From contig NZ_CP109444.1 in assembly GCF_036227225.1 (NCBI RefSeq), positions 7,793,501-7,857,500 of the forward strand: 64,000 nucleotides of DNA. Direction: 5' to 3'. Below, piece by piece: positions 33,414-42,365 of this stretch. Source of the stretch: Streptomyces sp. NBC_01478. Lineage in GTDB: Bacteria; Actinomycetota; Actinomycetes; Streptomycetales; Streptomycetaceae. The position numbers were made by a program, and so were the translations under genes. Numbering within the stretch: position 1 is the first letter of the stretch; each line of letters begins with the position of its first letter. The notes under the pieces are model-generated. The model did no database searches. It was not told the DNA's origin and saw only the letters and a list, made by a program, of their open reading frames with translations.

Positions 33414-33455
33414 GAGCAGTGCCCCGCCGAGTACCCACTCGGCGGGGCACTGCTC
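33414..33455. terminator. 19-base-stem hairpin terminator
   Basis: The arms (33414-33432 and 33437-33455; inner part GCCCCGCCGAGT) are perfectly complementary around the loop ACCC, 33 bases after the surface-protein stop. It is among the strongest hairpins in the window and should end the DUF6230/DUF6114/surface-protein unit. Confidence 0.88.
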
Positions 33456-33510
33456 TGTCCGGTGTCCGGAGCGCGGTCGATCCACAGAGGCCGATCCAAA
33501 AGGAGGACAG

Positions 33511-33993
33511 ATGATCGACTTCTCCTTCGAGCCCCGCGCCGACGACACCTTCTGGTCCCCGGCACGGCGACCGGAGCACCCGTACCGGTCGGAGCACCCG
33601 GTGCTGACCGGCGCGGACTTCTCCGTGAGCTGTTTCCGGGCGGACGCACGGCTCGTAGTGCACGGCGTGGATCTCGGCCTGCGCACGCCGGGACTGCCCG
33701 TCGTGGACTTCGCTCTCATGCTGGAGTACGCGAGAAGAGAGCTGGAGACCCGGAGCGACATCGCGGTGGAGACGAGCGTGAGCGGCCATGTGTTCTCCCT
33801 CAGCCGCGGAGCCGAGACCGTCACCCTCACGACGAACTACGCGCCGGACGTGGTGGAGCTGACCTGGGCCGAGCTGCGGCAGCTCACCGACCGGGCGAAG
33901 GCCGAGGCGTTCCGGCTGATCACCACCGCCCACCCGGAGCTGCGCGCCAACGCGTGGCTCCGGGAGACGGTAGGAGCGCCGTCGGCCGCGTGA
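33511..33993 (+). CDS. Conserved hypothetical protein
   Basis: 160 residues beginning MIDFSFEPRADDTFWSPARRPE, with mixed alpha/beta character and the central segment ADARLVVHGVDLGLRTPGLPVVDFALMLEYA. I do not recognise the family. It has the strong ribosome site AAGGAGGA, normal codon use and its own terminators on both sides, so it is a real single-gene unit. No signal peptide or membrane helix is visible. The gene converges with pyk. Confidence 0.7.
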   Translation: MIDFSFEPRADDTFWSPARRPEHPYRSEHPVLTGADFSVSCFRADARLVVHGVDLGLRTPGLPVVDFALMLEYARRELETRSDIAVETSVSGHVFSLSRGAETVTLTTNYAPDVVELTWAELRQLTDRAKAEAFRLITTAHPELRANAWLRETVGAPSAA

Positions 33994-34011
33994 TCCGGTG
34001 GCGGACGGACC

Positions 34012-34042
34012 GAGGGCGCCCCCTTTCACAGGGGGCGCCCTC
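34012..34042. terminator. Bidirectional terminator before pyk
   Basis: GAGGGCGCCCCCT and its exact complement flank TTCAC. It stands between two converging genes (stops at 33993 and 34080). Confidence 0.88.
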
Positions 34043-34079
34043 AGCGCCGTACAAAGGTGCAAAAGCCTTCAGCGGTACG

Positions 34080-35510
34080 TCAGTTGCCCTCGCCGCCGCC
34101 GAGGTGGTGGACGCGGAGCATGTTCGTCGTGCCGGCCACGCCGGGGGGCGAGCCGGCGGTGATGATGACGGTCTCGCCCGGGTTGAAGCGGTTGATCTTC
34201 GCGATCTCGCCGTCGACCATGTCGACCATCTCGTCCGTGCTGTTGACGAACGGCACCACGTGCGACTCCACGCCCCAGCTCAGCGTGAGCTGGTTGCGGG
34301 TGCTCTCGTCGGTGGTGAAGGCGACGATCGGCTGGGAGGCGCGGTAGCGGGACAGCCGGCGGGCGGTGTCACCGGACTGCGTGAAGGCCACCAGGGCCCG
34401 GCCGCCGAGGAAGTCGGCGATCTCGCACGCGGCACGCGCGATCGAACCACCCTGCGTCCGCGGCTTCTTGCCCGGCACGAGCGGCTGCAGGCCCTTGGCG
34501 AACAGCTCCTCCTCGGCCGCCTGGACGATCTTCGACATCGTCTGCACGGTCTCGATCGGGTAGGCGCCCACCGAGGACTCGGCGGACAGCATGACCGCGT
34601 CCGCGCCGTCCAGGATCGCGTTGGCCACGTCGGAGGCCTCGGCGCGCGTGGGGCGGGAGTTGGTGATCATCGACTCCATCATCTGGGTCGCCACGATCAC
34701 CGGCTTGGCGTTGCGCCGGCACAGCTCCACGAGGCGCTTCTGCACCATCGGGACCTTCTCCAGCGGGTACTCGACGGCGAGGTCGCCGCGGGCCACCATC
34801 ACCGCGTCGAACGCCGCGACCACGGCCTCCATGTTCTCGACCGCCTGCGGCTTCTCCACCTTGGCGATGACGGGGACCCGGCGGCCCTCCTCGTCCATCA
34901 CCTTGTGGACGTCGTACACGTCGCTCGCGTCGCGGACGAAGGACAGGGCGACCATGTCGCAGCCCATCCGCAGCGCGAAGCGCAGGTCCTCGACGTCCTT
35001 CTCGGACAGCGCGGGCACGTTCACGGCCGTGCCGGGCAGGTTGATGCCCTTGTGGTCGGAGATGACGCCGCCCTCGATGACGATCGTCTTCACGCGGGGG
35101 CCTTCGACGCTGAGGACCTTCAGCTCGACGTTGCCGTCGTTGATGAGGACCTGGTCGCCGCGGGAGACGTCACCGGGCAGGCCCTTGTACGTCGTACCGC
35201 AGATGGTCTTGTCGCCCGGGATGTCCTCGGTGGTGATGGTGAACTCGTCACCGCGCACCAGCTCGACGGGACCCTCCGCGAAGGTCTCCAGGCGGATCTT
35301 CGGGCCCTGCAGGTCGGCGAGGACGCCGACGGCACGGCCGGTCTCCTTGGCCGCGGCACGGACGCGGTCGTACCGCCCCTGGTGCTCGGCGTGGGTGCCG
35401 TGGCTGAAATTGAAGCGGGCCACATTCATGCCGGCCTCGATCAGCGACACCAGTTGTTCGTGGGAGTCGACCGCGGGGCCGAGAGTACAGACGATTTTCG
35501 AACGGCGCAT
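34080..35510 (-). CDS. pyk: Pyruvate kinase
   Basis: 476 residues, full length. Converts phosphoenolpyruvate and ADP to pyruvate and ATP, the last step of glycolysis. MRRSKIVCTLGPAVDSHEQL opens the barrel, with NFSHG and LADLQGPKIR following; the substrate/metal segment is VMVARGDLAVE, and the C-terminal allosteric domain is complete. It is read after ackA in the same direction, 73 bases apart, and these carry a palindrome, ACGGAATATTCCGT, that may be its own control site. pta, ackA and divergent pfkA complete a carbon-flux block. Confidence 0.96.
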   Translation of the reverse strand: MRRSKIVCTLGPAVDSHEQLVSLIEAGMNVARFNFSHGTHAEHQGRYDRVRAAAKETGRAVGVLADLQGPKIRLETFAEGPVELVRGDEFTITTEDIPGDKTICGTTYKGLPGDVSRGDQVLINDGNVELKVLSVEGPRVKTIVIEGGVISDHKGINLPGTAVNVPALSEKDVEDLRFALRMGCDMVALSFVRDASDVYDVHKVMDEEGRRVPVIAKVEKPQAVENMEAVVAAFDAVMVARGDLAVEYPLEKVPMVQKRLVELCRRNAKPVIVATQMMESMITNSRPTRAEASDVANAILDGADAVMLSAESSVGAYPIETVQTMSKIVQAAEEELFAKGLQPLVPGKKPRTQGGSIARAACEIADFLGGRALVAFTQSGDTARRLSRYRASQPIVAFTTDESTRNQLTLSWGVESHVVPFVNSTDEMVDMVDGEIAKINRFNPGETVIITAGSPPGVAGTTNMLRVHHLGGGEGN

Positions 35511-35537
35511 GGGACGATCCTATCGGTTTGTTTCGCT

Positions 35538-35551
35538 ACGGAATATTCCGT
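35538..35551. promoter_or_regulatory. Palindrome upstream of pyk
   Basis: ACGGAATATTCCGT is a perfect 14-base palindrome and A/T-rich at the centre, 28 bases upstream of the pyk ATG and 33 bases past the ackA stop. The position suits a promoter-overlapping operator. Confidence 0.45.
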
Positions 35552-35583
35552 CTGGCGGAAGATACAAATGGGCGGGCATGCGC

Positions 35584-36795
35584 TCAGGCGTTGTAATTTC
35601 CGACCAGTGCATAGGTCTGAGTGGCGATCTCCAATTCCTCGTCCGTCGGCACCACGGCGACCGCGACCCGCCCGGACGCCGGCGAGATCAGCCGCGGTTC
35701 ATCACTCCGTACGGCGTTCAGCGCGCCGTCGACCTCGAGCCCCAGCAGCTCAAGGCCCGCGACGGCAGCTTCCCGCACCGCACTCGCGTTCTCCCCGACT
35801 CCCGCTGTGAAGGCGACCGCGTCCACCGTGCCGAGTACCGCGCAGTAGGCACCGATGTACTTCTTCAAACGGTGAATGTAGATGTCAAAGGCGAGTTCCG
35901 CCTGTTCGTCGCCCTCGTCGACCCGGCGCCGGATCTCGCGCATGTCGTTGTCCCCGCACAACCCGATCAGACCGCTCTTCTTGTTGAGAAGAGTGTCGAT
36001 CTCATCGGTGGACATTTCGCCAACACGCATCAAATGGAAGATGACGGCCGGATCCAGGTCTCCCGACCTGGTCCCCATCACCAGCCCCTCCAGCGGGGTC
36101 AGCCCCATCGAGGTGTCCACACACCGCCCGCCCCGCACGGCCGAGGCGGACGCCCCGTTCCCGAGGTGCAGCACGATGACGTTCACGTCCGCGGGTGCCT
36201 TCCCCAGCAGCTTCGCCGTCGCCCGCGACACATACGCGTGCGAGGTCCCGTGGAAGCCGTACCGCCGGATCCGGTACGCGTCCGCGGTCGCCACGTCGAT
36301 CGCGTACCGCGCGGCCGACTCCGGCATCGTCGTGTGGAACGCGGTGTCGAACACGGCGACCTGCGGCAGATCCGGCCGCAGCGCCATCGCGGTCCTGATC
36401 CCGACCAGGTTCGCCGGATTGTGCAGCGGAGCGACGGGTATCAGCCGCTCGATCTCGGCGAGCACGGCGTCGTCGATCACGGTCGGTTCGGTGAAGATCA
36501 GCCCGCCGTGCACGACCCGATGCCCGATGGCCGCCAACTCCGGTGAATCCAGCCCGAGTCCGTCCTTGGAAAGCTCCTCCGCCACGGCCTTCAGGGCGGC
36601 CTCGTGATCGGGGATCGGCCCGGTGAACTCCCGTACGGCGCCGGTCGTCACGCAGGTGTGCTTGAGCCGGGAGGTCTCCTCGCCGATCCGCTCGACGAGT
36701 CCGACGGCGAGGCGGGTGCTGTCCGCCATGTCGAGGAGCTGGTATTTCACCGACGAGGAGCCGGAGTTGAGGACGAGGATGCGGGTCGCGCTCAC
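35584..36795 (-). CDS. ackA: Acetate kinase
   Basis: 403 residues. Interconverts acetyl-phosphate plus ADP and acetate plus ATP. ILVLNSGSSSVKYQLLD carries the nucleotide motif, GHRVVHGG the substrate loop, and NPANLVGI, VFDTAFHTTMPE and GTRSGDLDP follow in the expected order. GTG at 36793-36795 overlaps the pta stop (GTGA), so the pair is translationally coupled; the longer frame to 37326 lies inside pta and is rejected. Confidence 0.95.
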   Translation of the reverse strand: MSATRILVLNSGSSSVKYQLLDMADSTRLAVGLVERIGEETSRLKHTCVTTGAVREFTGPIPDHEAALKAVAEELSKDGLGLDSPELAAIGHRVVHGGLIFTEPTVIDDAVLAEIERLIPVAPLHNPANLVGIRTAMALRPDLPQVAVFDTAFHTTMPESAARYAIDVATADAYRIRRYGFHGTSHAYVSRATAKLLGKAPADVNVIVLHLGNGASASAVRGGRCVDTSMGLTPLEGLVMGTRSGDLDPAVIFHLMRVGEMSTDEIDTLLNKKSGLIGLCGDNDMREIRRRVDEGDEQAELAFDIYIHRLKKYIGAYCAVLGTVDAVAFTAGVGENASAVREAAVAGLELLGLEVDGALNAVRSDEPRLISPASGRVAVAVVPTDEELEIATQTYALVGNYNA

Positions 36796-38882
36796 TGGGC
36801 GTTTGCCTTCTTGGTCGGGGACTGCGCCTGGATCGCCGTGATGGCGACGGTGTTGACGATGTCCGAGACGAGGGCACCCCGGGACAGGTCGTTGACGGGC
36901 TTGCGCAAGCCCTGCAGCACCGGCCCGACGGCGATCGCGCCGGCCGAACGCTGCACGGCCTTGTAGGTGTTGTTGCCGGTGTTGAGGTCGGGGAAGATCA
37001 ACACGCTTGCCCGGCCCGCGACTTCGGACTCCGGCATCTTGGTGGCGGCGACACTCGGCTCGACGGCGGCGTCGTACTGGATCGGCCCCTCGATCCGCAG
37101 ATCGGCCCGCCGCAGCCGGACCAGTTCCGTGGCCTCGCGCACCTTGTCGACGTCGGCGCCCGAGCCGGACGTACCGGTCGAGTACGACAGCATCGCGATC
37201 CGCGCCGCGACGCCGAACTGCTCGGCGGTGGCGGCCGATTGGACGGCGATGTCGGCCAACTGCTCCGCGTTCGGGTCGGGGTTGACCGCGCAGTCGCCGT
37301 AGACGAGGACCTTGTCGGCGAGGCACATGAAGAAGACGGACGAGACGATGTCGGCGTCCGGCTTGGTCTTGATGATCTCGAAGGCGGGCCGGATGGTCGC
37401 GGCCGTGGAGTGCACGGCGCCGGAGACCATCCCGTCCGCCAGCCCCTCCTGCACCATCAGGGTGCCGAAGTAGTTCACGTCGGCGACGACGTCGTGGGCC
37501 AGCTCGACGGTCACGCCCTTGTGGGCGCGGAATTCGGCGTACTTCTCGGCGAAGCGGTCGCGCAGTGGGGAGGTCTGCGGGTCGATCAACTGGGCGGCGC
37601 TGAGGTCGATGCCGAGGTCGGCGGCCCGCTTGCGGATCTGGTCCTCGGGGCCCAGCAGGGTCAGCTCGCAGACGCCCCGGCGCAGGAGTACCTCGGCGGC
37701 GTGCAGGACGCGGGGCTCGGTGCCCTCGGGGAGGACGATCCGGCGCTTGTCGGAGCGGGCCCGCTCCAGCAGCGTGTGCTCGAACATCATCGGGGTGAGG
37801 CGGTCGCTGCTCGGCGCGGAGACCCGCTTGAGCAGGTCGCTCGTGTCGACGTACCGCTCGAAGAGGCCGAGCGCGGTCTCCGCCTTGCGCGGGGTGGCCG
37901 CGTTCAACTTCCCTTCCAGGGCGAAGAGTTCGCCGGCGGTGGGGAAGGAGTTCCCGGCCACCGAGACGACCGGGGTGCCCGGCGCGAGGCGGGCGGCGAG
38001 GGTGAGGATCGTGTCGCTCGGCACCTCGTTCAGGGTGAGGAGCACGCCGGCTATCGGCGGGGTGCCGGCGCTGTGCGCGGCGAGGGCGCCGATGACGAGG
38101 TCGGCGCGGTCGCCCGGGGTGACGACGAGGCAGCCGGGCGTCAGCGCGTTCAGGAAGTTGGGCAGCATCGCCCCGCCGAACACGAAGTCCAGCGCGTCCC
38201 GGGCGAGCCCCGATTCGTCCCCGAGGACCACCTTGCCGCCGAGGGCGTGGGTGATCTGCGCGATGGTGGGCGCGGAGAGGGCGGGCTCGTCCGGTACGAC
38301 GTAGCAGGGCACCGGCAGCCGGGTGTCGAGCCGGTCGGCGATCGCGGCCCGGTCCTCGGGGGCGACCCGGTTGGTGACCATGGCGAGGACGTCGCAGCCG
38401 AGCCCGTCGTACGCCCGGTACGCGTTGCGCGTCTCGGCGAGCACCGACTCGGCGGTCTGCTTGCGGCCGCCGACGACGGGGATGACGGACGCGCCGAACT
38501 CGTTCGCGAGGCGGGCGTTGAGGGCCAGCTCGTCCGGGAACTGGGTGTCCGCGAAGTCGGTCCCGAGGACGAGGACGACGTCGTAGTCACGGGCGACGAG
38601 ATGGAACCGGTCGACGAGCGTCGACACCAACTCGTCGGTCCCCTGCTCGGCCTGGAGGGCGGAGGCCTCGTGGTAGTCCATGCCGTAGACGGTCGCCGGG
38701 TCCTGGGACAGCCGGTAGCGCGCACGCAGCAGCTCGAAGAGGCGGTCGGGGCCGTCGTGGACGAGGGGGCGGAACACCCCCACCCGGTCGACCTGCCGGG
38801 TCAGGAGTTCCATGACCCCCAGCTCGACGACCTGACGGCCGTCGCCGCGGTCGATCCCGGTCACGTACACACTGCGGGTCAC
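36792..38882 (-). CDS. pta: Phosphate acetyltransferase (long form)
   Basis: 696 residues, the long three-domain form: N-terminal P-loop-like domain (RSVYVTGIDRGDGRQVVELG onward, ~1-200), DRTGG domain (~215-330) and C-terminal catalytic PTA domain (~370-690; RIVLPEGTEPRVLHAAEVL, VYGDCAVNPDPNAEQLADIA, SYSTGTSGSG). Makes acetyl-phosphate from acetyl-CoA. GTG 38880-38882 follows AAGGGGAG with 7-base spacing and begins the conserved part; the longer frame is rejected. First gene of pta-ackA and divergent from pfkA. Confidence 0.95.
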   Translation of the reverse strand: MTRSVYVTGIDRGDGRQVVELGVMELLTRQVDRVGVFRPLVHDGPDRLFELLRARYRLSQDPATVYGMDYHEASALQAEQGTDELVSTLVDRFHLVARDYDVVLVLGTDFADTQFPDELALNARLANEFGASVIPVVGGRKQTAESVLAETRNAYRAYDGLGCDVLAMVTNRVAPEDRAAIADRLDTRLPVPCYVVPDEPALSAPTIAQITHALGGKVVLGDESGLARDALDFVFGGAMLPNFLNALTPGCLVVTPGDRADLVIGALAAHSAGTPPIAGVLLTLNEVPSDTILTLAARLAPGTPVVSVAGNSFPTAGELFALEGKLNAATPRKAETALGLFERYVDTSDLLKRVSAPSSDRLTPMMFEHTLLERARSDKRRIVLPEGTEPRVLHAAEVLLRRGVCELTLLGPEDQIRKRAADLGIDLSAAQLIDPQTSPLRDRFAEKYAEFRAHKGVTVELAHDVVADVNYFGTLMVQEGLADGMVSGAVHSTAATIRPAFEIIKTKPDADIVSSVFFMCLADKVLVYGDCAVNPDPNAEQLADIAVQSAATAEQFGVAARIAMLSYSTGTSGSGADVDKVREATELVRLRRADLRIEGPIQYDAAVEPSVAATKMPESEVAGRASVLIFPDLNTGNNTYKAVQRSAGAIAVGPVLQGLRKPVNDLSRGALVSDIVNTVAITAIQAQSPTKKANAQ

Positions 38883-38973
38883 GCGTGGTCTCCCCTTCCG
38901 GCGGATTCTGACGCTTGCTGGCTGCCCGTTTCGGCGGTCATGAAAATCGCCCACAGGGGTGAGCGGAACCCTC

Positions 38974-39001
38974 TTGACAATACCTCCGGGGGTGGTTAAG
39001 A
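38974..39001 (+). promoter_or_regulatory. Possible pfkA promoter
   Basis: A perfect TTGACA (38974-38979) is followed after 16 bases by TTAAGA, about 96 bases upstream of the pfkA start, inside the pta/pfkA divergent interval (38883-39097). The -10 match is weak, so this is tentative. Confidence 0.35.
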
Positions 39002-39097
39002 CGCCCCCCGGTCCGGCGGGAGCGGCGTCGCCCTGGGGGACGTGAAACAATCGGGTCCGGCTCACCGGTCTCAACAGCGAGCAGGAGACACAGCACG

Positions 39098-40123
39098 ATG
39101 CGCATCGGAGTTCTCACCGCAGGCGGCGACTGCCCCGGCCTGAACGCCGTGATCCGATCGGTCGTGCACCGAGCGGTCGACAATTACGGCGACGAGGTCA
39201 TCGGCTTCGAGGACGGCTACGCCGGACTGCTCGAAGGTCACTACCGCACCCTCGACCTCGACGCGGTCAGCGGCATCCTCGCCCGCGGCGGCACGATCCT
39301 CGGCTCCTCACGCCTGGAGCGGGACCGCCTCCGCGAGGCCTGCGAGAACGCGCTGGACATCGCGCGCGACTTCGGGATCGACGCGCTGATCCCGATCGGC
39401 GGCGAGGGCACGCTGACGGCGGCGCGCATGCTGTCGGACGCCGGCCTGCCGGTGGTCGGGGTCCCCAAGACGATCGACAACGACATCTCGTCGACGGACC
39501 GCACGTTCGGCTTCGACACGGCGGTAGGGGTGGCCACGGAGGCGATGGACCGCCTCAAGACGACCGCGGAGTCCCACCAACGAGTGATGGTCGTCGAGGT
39601 CATGGGCCGCCACGCGGGCTGGATCGCGCTGGAGTCCGGGATGGCGGCGGGCGCGCACGGCATCTGCCTGCCCGAGCGCCCCTTCGACCCGGCCGACCTG
39701 GTCAAGATGGTCGAGGAACGCTTTGCCCGCGGCAAGCGGTTCGCCGTCGTGTGCGTGGCCGAGGGCGCGCACCCGGCCGAGGGTTCCATGGACTACAACA
39801 AGGGCGAGATCGACCAGTTCGGCCACGAGCGCTTCCAGGGCATCGGCACGGCACTGGCCTACGAGTTGGAGCGCCGCCTCGGCAAGGAGGCCAAGCCGGT
39901 CATCCTCGGCCACATCCAGCGCGGCGGGACGCCGACCGCGTACGACCGGGTGCTGGCGACGCGGTTCGGCTGGCACGCGGTGGAGGCCGCGCACCACGGG
40001 GAGTTCGGGCGGATGACCGCGCTGCGGGGCACGGACGTGGTGATGGTGCCGTTGGCGGAGGCGGTCACCGAGCTGAAGACGGTCCCGAAGGACCGGATGG
40101 ACGAGGCGGAGTCGGTCTTCTAG
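39098..40123 (+). CDS. pfkA: 6-phosphofructokinase (ATP-dependent, group III type)
   Basis: 341 residues. Phosphorylates fructose-6-phosphate. AGGDCPGLNAVIR binds nucleotide; PKTIDNDI holds the catalytic Asp127. Residue 104 in GGEGT is Gly, which marks ATP use (Asp marks pyrophosphate), while residue 124 in PKTID is Lys, otherwise seen in pyrophosphate enzymes. This mixed pair is the known actinobacterial pattern. RGGTPTAYDR near the C-terminus binds the sugar phosphate. ATG 39098 is well placed after GAGCAGGAGA. It is divergent from pta-ackA. Confidence 0.94.
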   Translation: MRIGVLTAGGDCPGLNAVIRSVVHRAVDNYGDEVIGFEDGYAGLLEGHYRTLDLDAVSGILARGGTILGSSRLERDRLREACENALDIARDFGIDALIPIGGEGTLTAARMLSDAGLPVVGVPKTIDNDISSTDRTFGFDTAVGVATEAMDRLKTTAESHQRVMVVEVMGRHAGWIALESGMAAGAHGICLPERPFDPADLVKMVEERFARGKRFAVVCVAEGAHPAEGSMDYNKGEIDQFGHERFQGIGTALAYELERRLGKEAKPVILGHIQRGGTPTAYDRVLATRFGWHAVEAAHHGEFGRMTALRGTDVVMVPLAEAVTELKTVPKDRMDEAESVF

Positions 40124-40178
40124 CCGGCCGCGGTGTCGGGCATCGGGCACTGAGTACTGGGCATCAAGTGTCGGGTGC

Positions 40179-40910
40179 TCAATAGGTGCTCTTCTCGACC
40201 ATGGCCCAGAAACGGCTGATGATCTGGTCGAGGAAGTCACGGCCGGCCTCGTCGGCCTCGACGGCGGAGTTGCCGCCGCCCCAGTTCAGCGTCGCGGCCA
40301 TCTGCGCCTGGTAGTCCTCGTGCAACTCCTGGAGGGAGTCCTCCAGGAGCCGCCGGTCCAGCGGCACCATCTTGCCGATCGGGCGGACACAGCCCTGCCA
40401 GCGGGTGGTCATCGCGCTGCGCAGCAACTCCGCGAGGCGGGTGTCGCGTCCGGTGACGCTGATGAAGTCGGGCAGCGAGAGATCGAGCAGATCGGAGAGC
40501 GCGGCGGACTGGCGCTCGGTGCCGCGCCACTGGTCCTGCTCCTCCATCCGTAGATACGCGAGGAGTTCGAGCCCGACGGCACGGGCGACGTCCTCCGGCG
40601 CGAGGCCATGGGCGAGGCGGTGCTCACGCAGCGTGCGTGGCTTGCCGATGAGTTCGGCCGGGGAGCACCACAACACACCGGAGAGCGCGGTGAGTTCGGG
40701 ACCGGAGGGCGCGGTGAGCCCACGCTCCCAGGCGATGACCAGGTCGGGCGTGACATAGGGCAGCCCGTACGAGGCACGCATGCCGTACGCGACGTGTTCG
40801 GGCCCCATGTTGAGCGCGGTACGGAGCCGGCGGGCGGCGGGCGCGTCGAACGGCGACGTGGGCGGCGTGGACGGGCTGGGCTGAGCTGGGGGTCGGCGCA
40901 CGGGCCACAA
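40179..40910 (-). CDS. Helix-turn-helix DNA-binding protein
   Basis: About 240 residues with two helix-turn-helix-like segments: RRLRTALNMGPEHVAYGMRASYGLPYVTPDLVIAWERGL (about 27-65) and LREHRLAHGLAPEDVARAVGLELLAYLRME (about 93-122), both XRE-like. The C-terminal half is helical and unlike known sensor domains. The start is unclear: the frame opens at TTG 40908-40910, with a GTG three codons later (40899-40901), and neither has a good ribosome site. It converges with pfkA 55 bases away. The target is unknown. Confidence 0.75.
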   Translation of the reverse strand: MWPVRRPPAQPSPSTPPTSPFDAPAARRLRTALNMGPEHVAYGMRASYGLPYVTPDLVIAWERGLTAPSGPELTALSGVLWCSPAELIGKPRTLREHRLAHGLAPEDVARAVGLELLAYLRMEEQDQWRGTERQSAALSDLLDLSLPDFISVTGRDTRLAELLRSAMTTRWQGCVRPIGKMVPLDRRLLEDSLQELHEDYQAQMAATLNWGGGNSAVEADEAGRDFLDQIISRFWAMVEKSTY

Positions 40911-41264
40911 GCTAGGGGTGCCTGAGTGCGGTGACTACGGTCTGTTCGGCCAGGATTACGGATTGTAGGAACGTACGGATTCGGTCGGGTGGGGGAGATC
41001 GATTGCGGGTGGGGAGGGGGTGAGTGGTGACGCTGAGTGGTGGTTCGCGGGTGGTGGGTGGCGGGGGAGGGGCGATGAATATGCCGCTCTACCTTGCCAT
41101 TCGCCGGAGCGGTGAGCGTTGGGGACTGTTCGATCGGCGTCGGGCGTGTGGGCGGGGGTCGAAGGGGAGTGCGTTTGTGGTGGGGGTGGTGATCGGGTGT
41201 GGGGGGATGTGGGGGGTGGCGCAAAGTCGACGGTCGCTGTCTGTGGGGCTTGCCGGGTGGATGG

Positions 41265-41500
41265 TCAGGTGAGCTTCGTGCAAGCTGCGGCATCGAGCAC
41301 CAGGCGCCAGGGGAACTCTTTCTGCTTGCACCTGCCCTGCGGTGCCCGGGCTGGTTCGGCACGAAGGCGCCCTCGCCGTACAGGAGTTGCACGCCCATCG
41401 CGCGCAGCTCGGCGACGCTGCGGCCGTGCCGGTTCGTGGAGTTGGGTTCGAGGCAGTGTGCGGCGGTGACGGAGAGGCAAATGGCACGGGGGCGTTGTCG
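41265..41500 (-). pseudogene. C-terminal relic of a flavoprotein gene
   Basis: One minus-strand frame reads NSTNRHGRSVAELRAMGVQ and LLYGEGAFVPNQPGH; after a frame shift near 41330 another reads QKEFPWRLVLDAAACTKLT and stops at 41265. Together they match the end of Streptomyces flavoproteins of the phosphopantothenoylcysteine-decarboxylase-like type (SVAELRAMGV...VP..PG...FPW..ALDA). The N-terminal two thirds, including the flavin site, are missing. The rest of the 707-base gap 40911-41617 is G-rich on the plus strand and shows no gene. Confidence 0.5.
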
Positions 41501-41617
41501 TGCGGGCTATCCGGTCACGGGCAACAACTGGCCCTGATAGGGAGGGCGCAGGGGTGGACCACTACGTCCGCGCAGCGGGGGCCCGGGCAGCCGTTCCGAC
41601 GGCCTAGGCTTCGCGGA

Positions 41618-42265
41618 GTGATTGAGACCATCGTGTTCGACGTCGGCGAGACGATCACCCGCGACGACCGGTACTGGGAGTCGTGGGCTGACTGGCTCGA
41701 TGTCCCCCGCCATACCCTCTCCGCACTCGTCGGGGCCGTCGTGGCCAGGGGCCAGGACAACGCGGAGGCGCTCCGTCTCGTTCGGCCGGGTATCGACGTC
41801 GCCGCCGAGTACCACGCTCGCGAAACGGCTGGGCGAGGTGAGTACCTCGATGAGAGCGACCTCTACGACGACGTCCGCCCGGCCTTGTCCGCTCTTCGCG
41901 AACTCGGAGTGCGTGTCGTTGTCGCCGGGAACCAGACTTCCCGCGCCGGCGGGTTGCTGCGTGCCCTCGACCTGCCTGCGGACCTCGTCGTCACGTCGGG
42001 GGACTGGGGGGTGGCCAAGCCGCAACTGGAGTTCTTCGAGCGGGTACTTGAGGTGGCCCAGGCGGTACCGGACCGGACGGTCTACGTCGGTGACCATCCG
42101 GCCAATGACATTTTCCCCGCCAAGTCGGCCGGGCTGCGCGTCGCGCACATCCGCCGTGGTCCATGGGGGCATCTGTGGGCGGACGATGGCGAGGTCGTGG
42201 CGGCGGCGGACTGGCGCGTCGACAGTCTTGGCCAGCTCGTGTCCATCGTGGTGAACCGACCGTAA
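41618..42265 (+). CDS. HAD-family hydrolase
   Basis: 215 residues. The nucleophile motif VFDVGETITRD contains Asp-x-Gly in place of the usual DxD (FDVGET), as in one subset of HAD proteins; motif II is in VVVAGNQTS; motif III Lys is in WGVAKPQLEFF; motif IV is VGDHPANDIFPAKSAG. It probably acts as a small-molecule phosphatase. GTG 41618 begins the conserved part; the much longer frame from 41342 lies over the flavoprotein relic and is rejected. Confidence 0.85.
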   Translation: MIETIVFDVGETITRDDRYWESWADWLDVPRHTLSALVGAVVARGQDNAEALRLVRPGIDVAAEYHARETAGRGEYLDESDLYDDVRPALSALRELGVRVVVAGNQTSRAGGLLRALDLPADLVVTSGDWGVAKPQLEFFERVLEVAQAVPDRTVYVGDHPANDIFPAKSAGLRVAHIRRGPWGHLWADDGEVVAAADWRVDSLGQLVSIVVNRP

Positions 42266-42365
42266 CGTCGCGGCCCCACCAGCTTTGGCCGGTACGGCCG
42301 TTCGCGCACACGTGACGTCTCGGCGCGGCTACGGTTCGAAGCGGACGCCCTCAACTGGAGTCTGT

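Noticed and set aside
41024..41272. G-rich plus-strand frame in the gap before the HAD gene
   Set aside because: Gly/Arg/Val-rich, arises from G-runs; no ribosome site.
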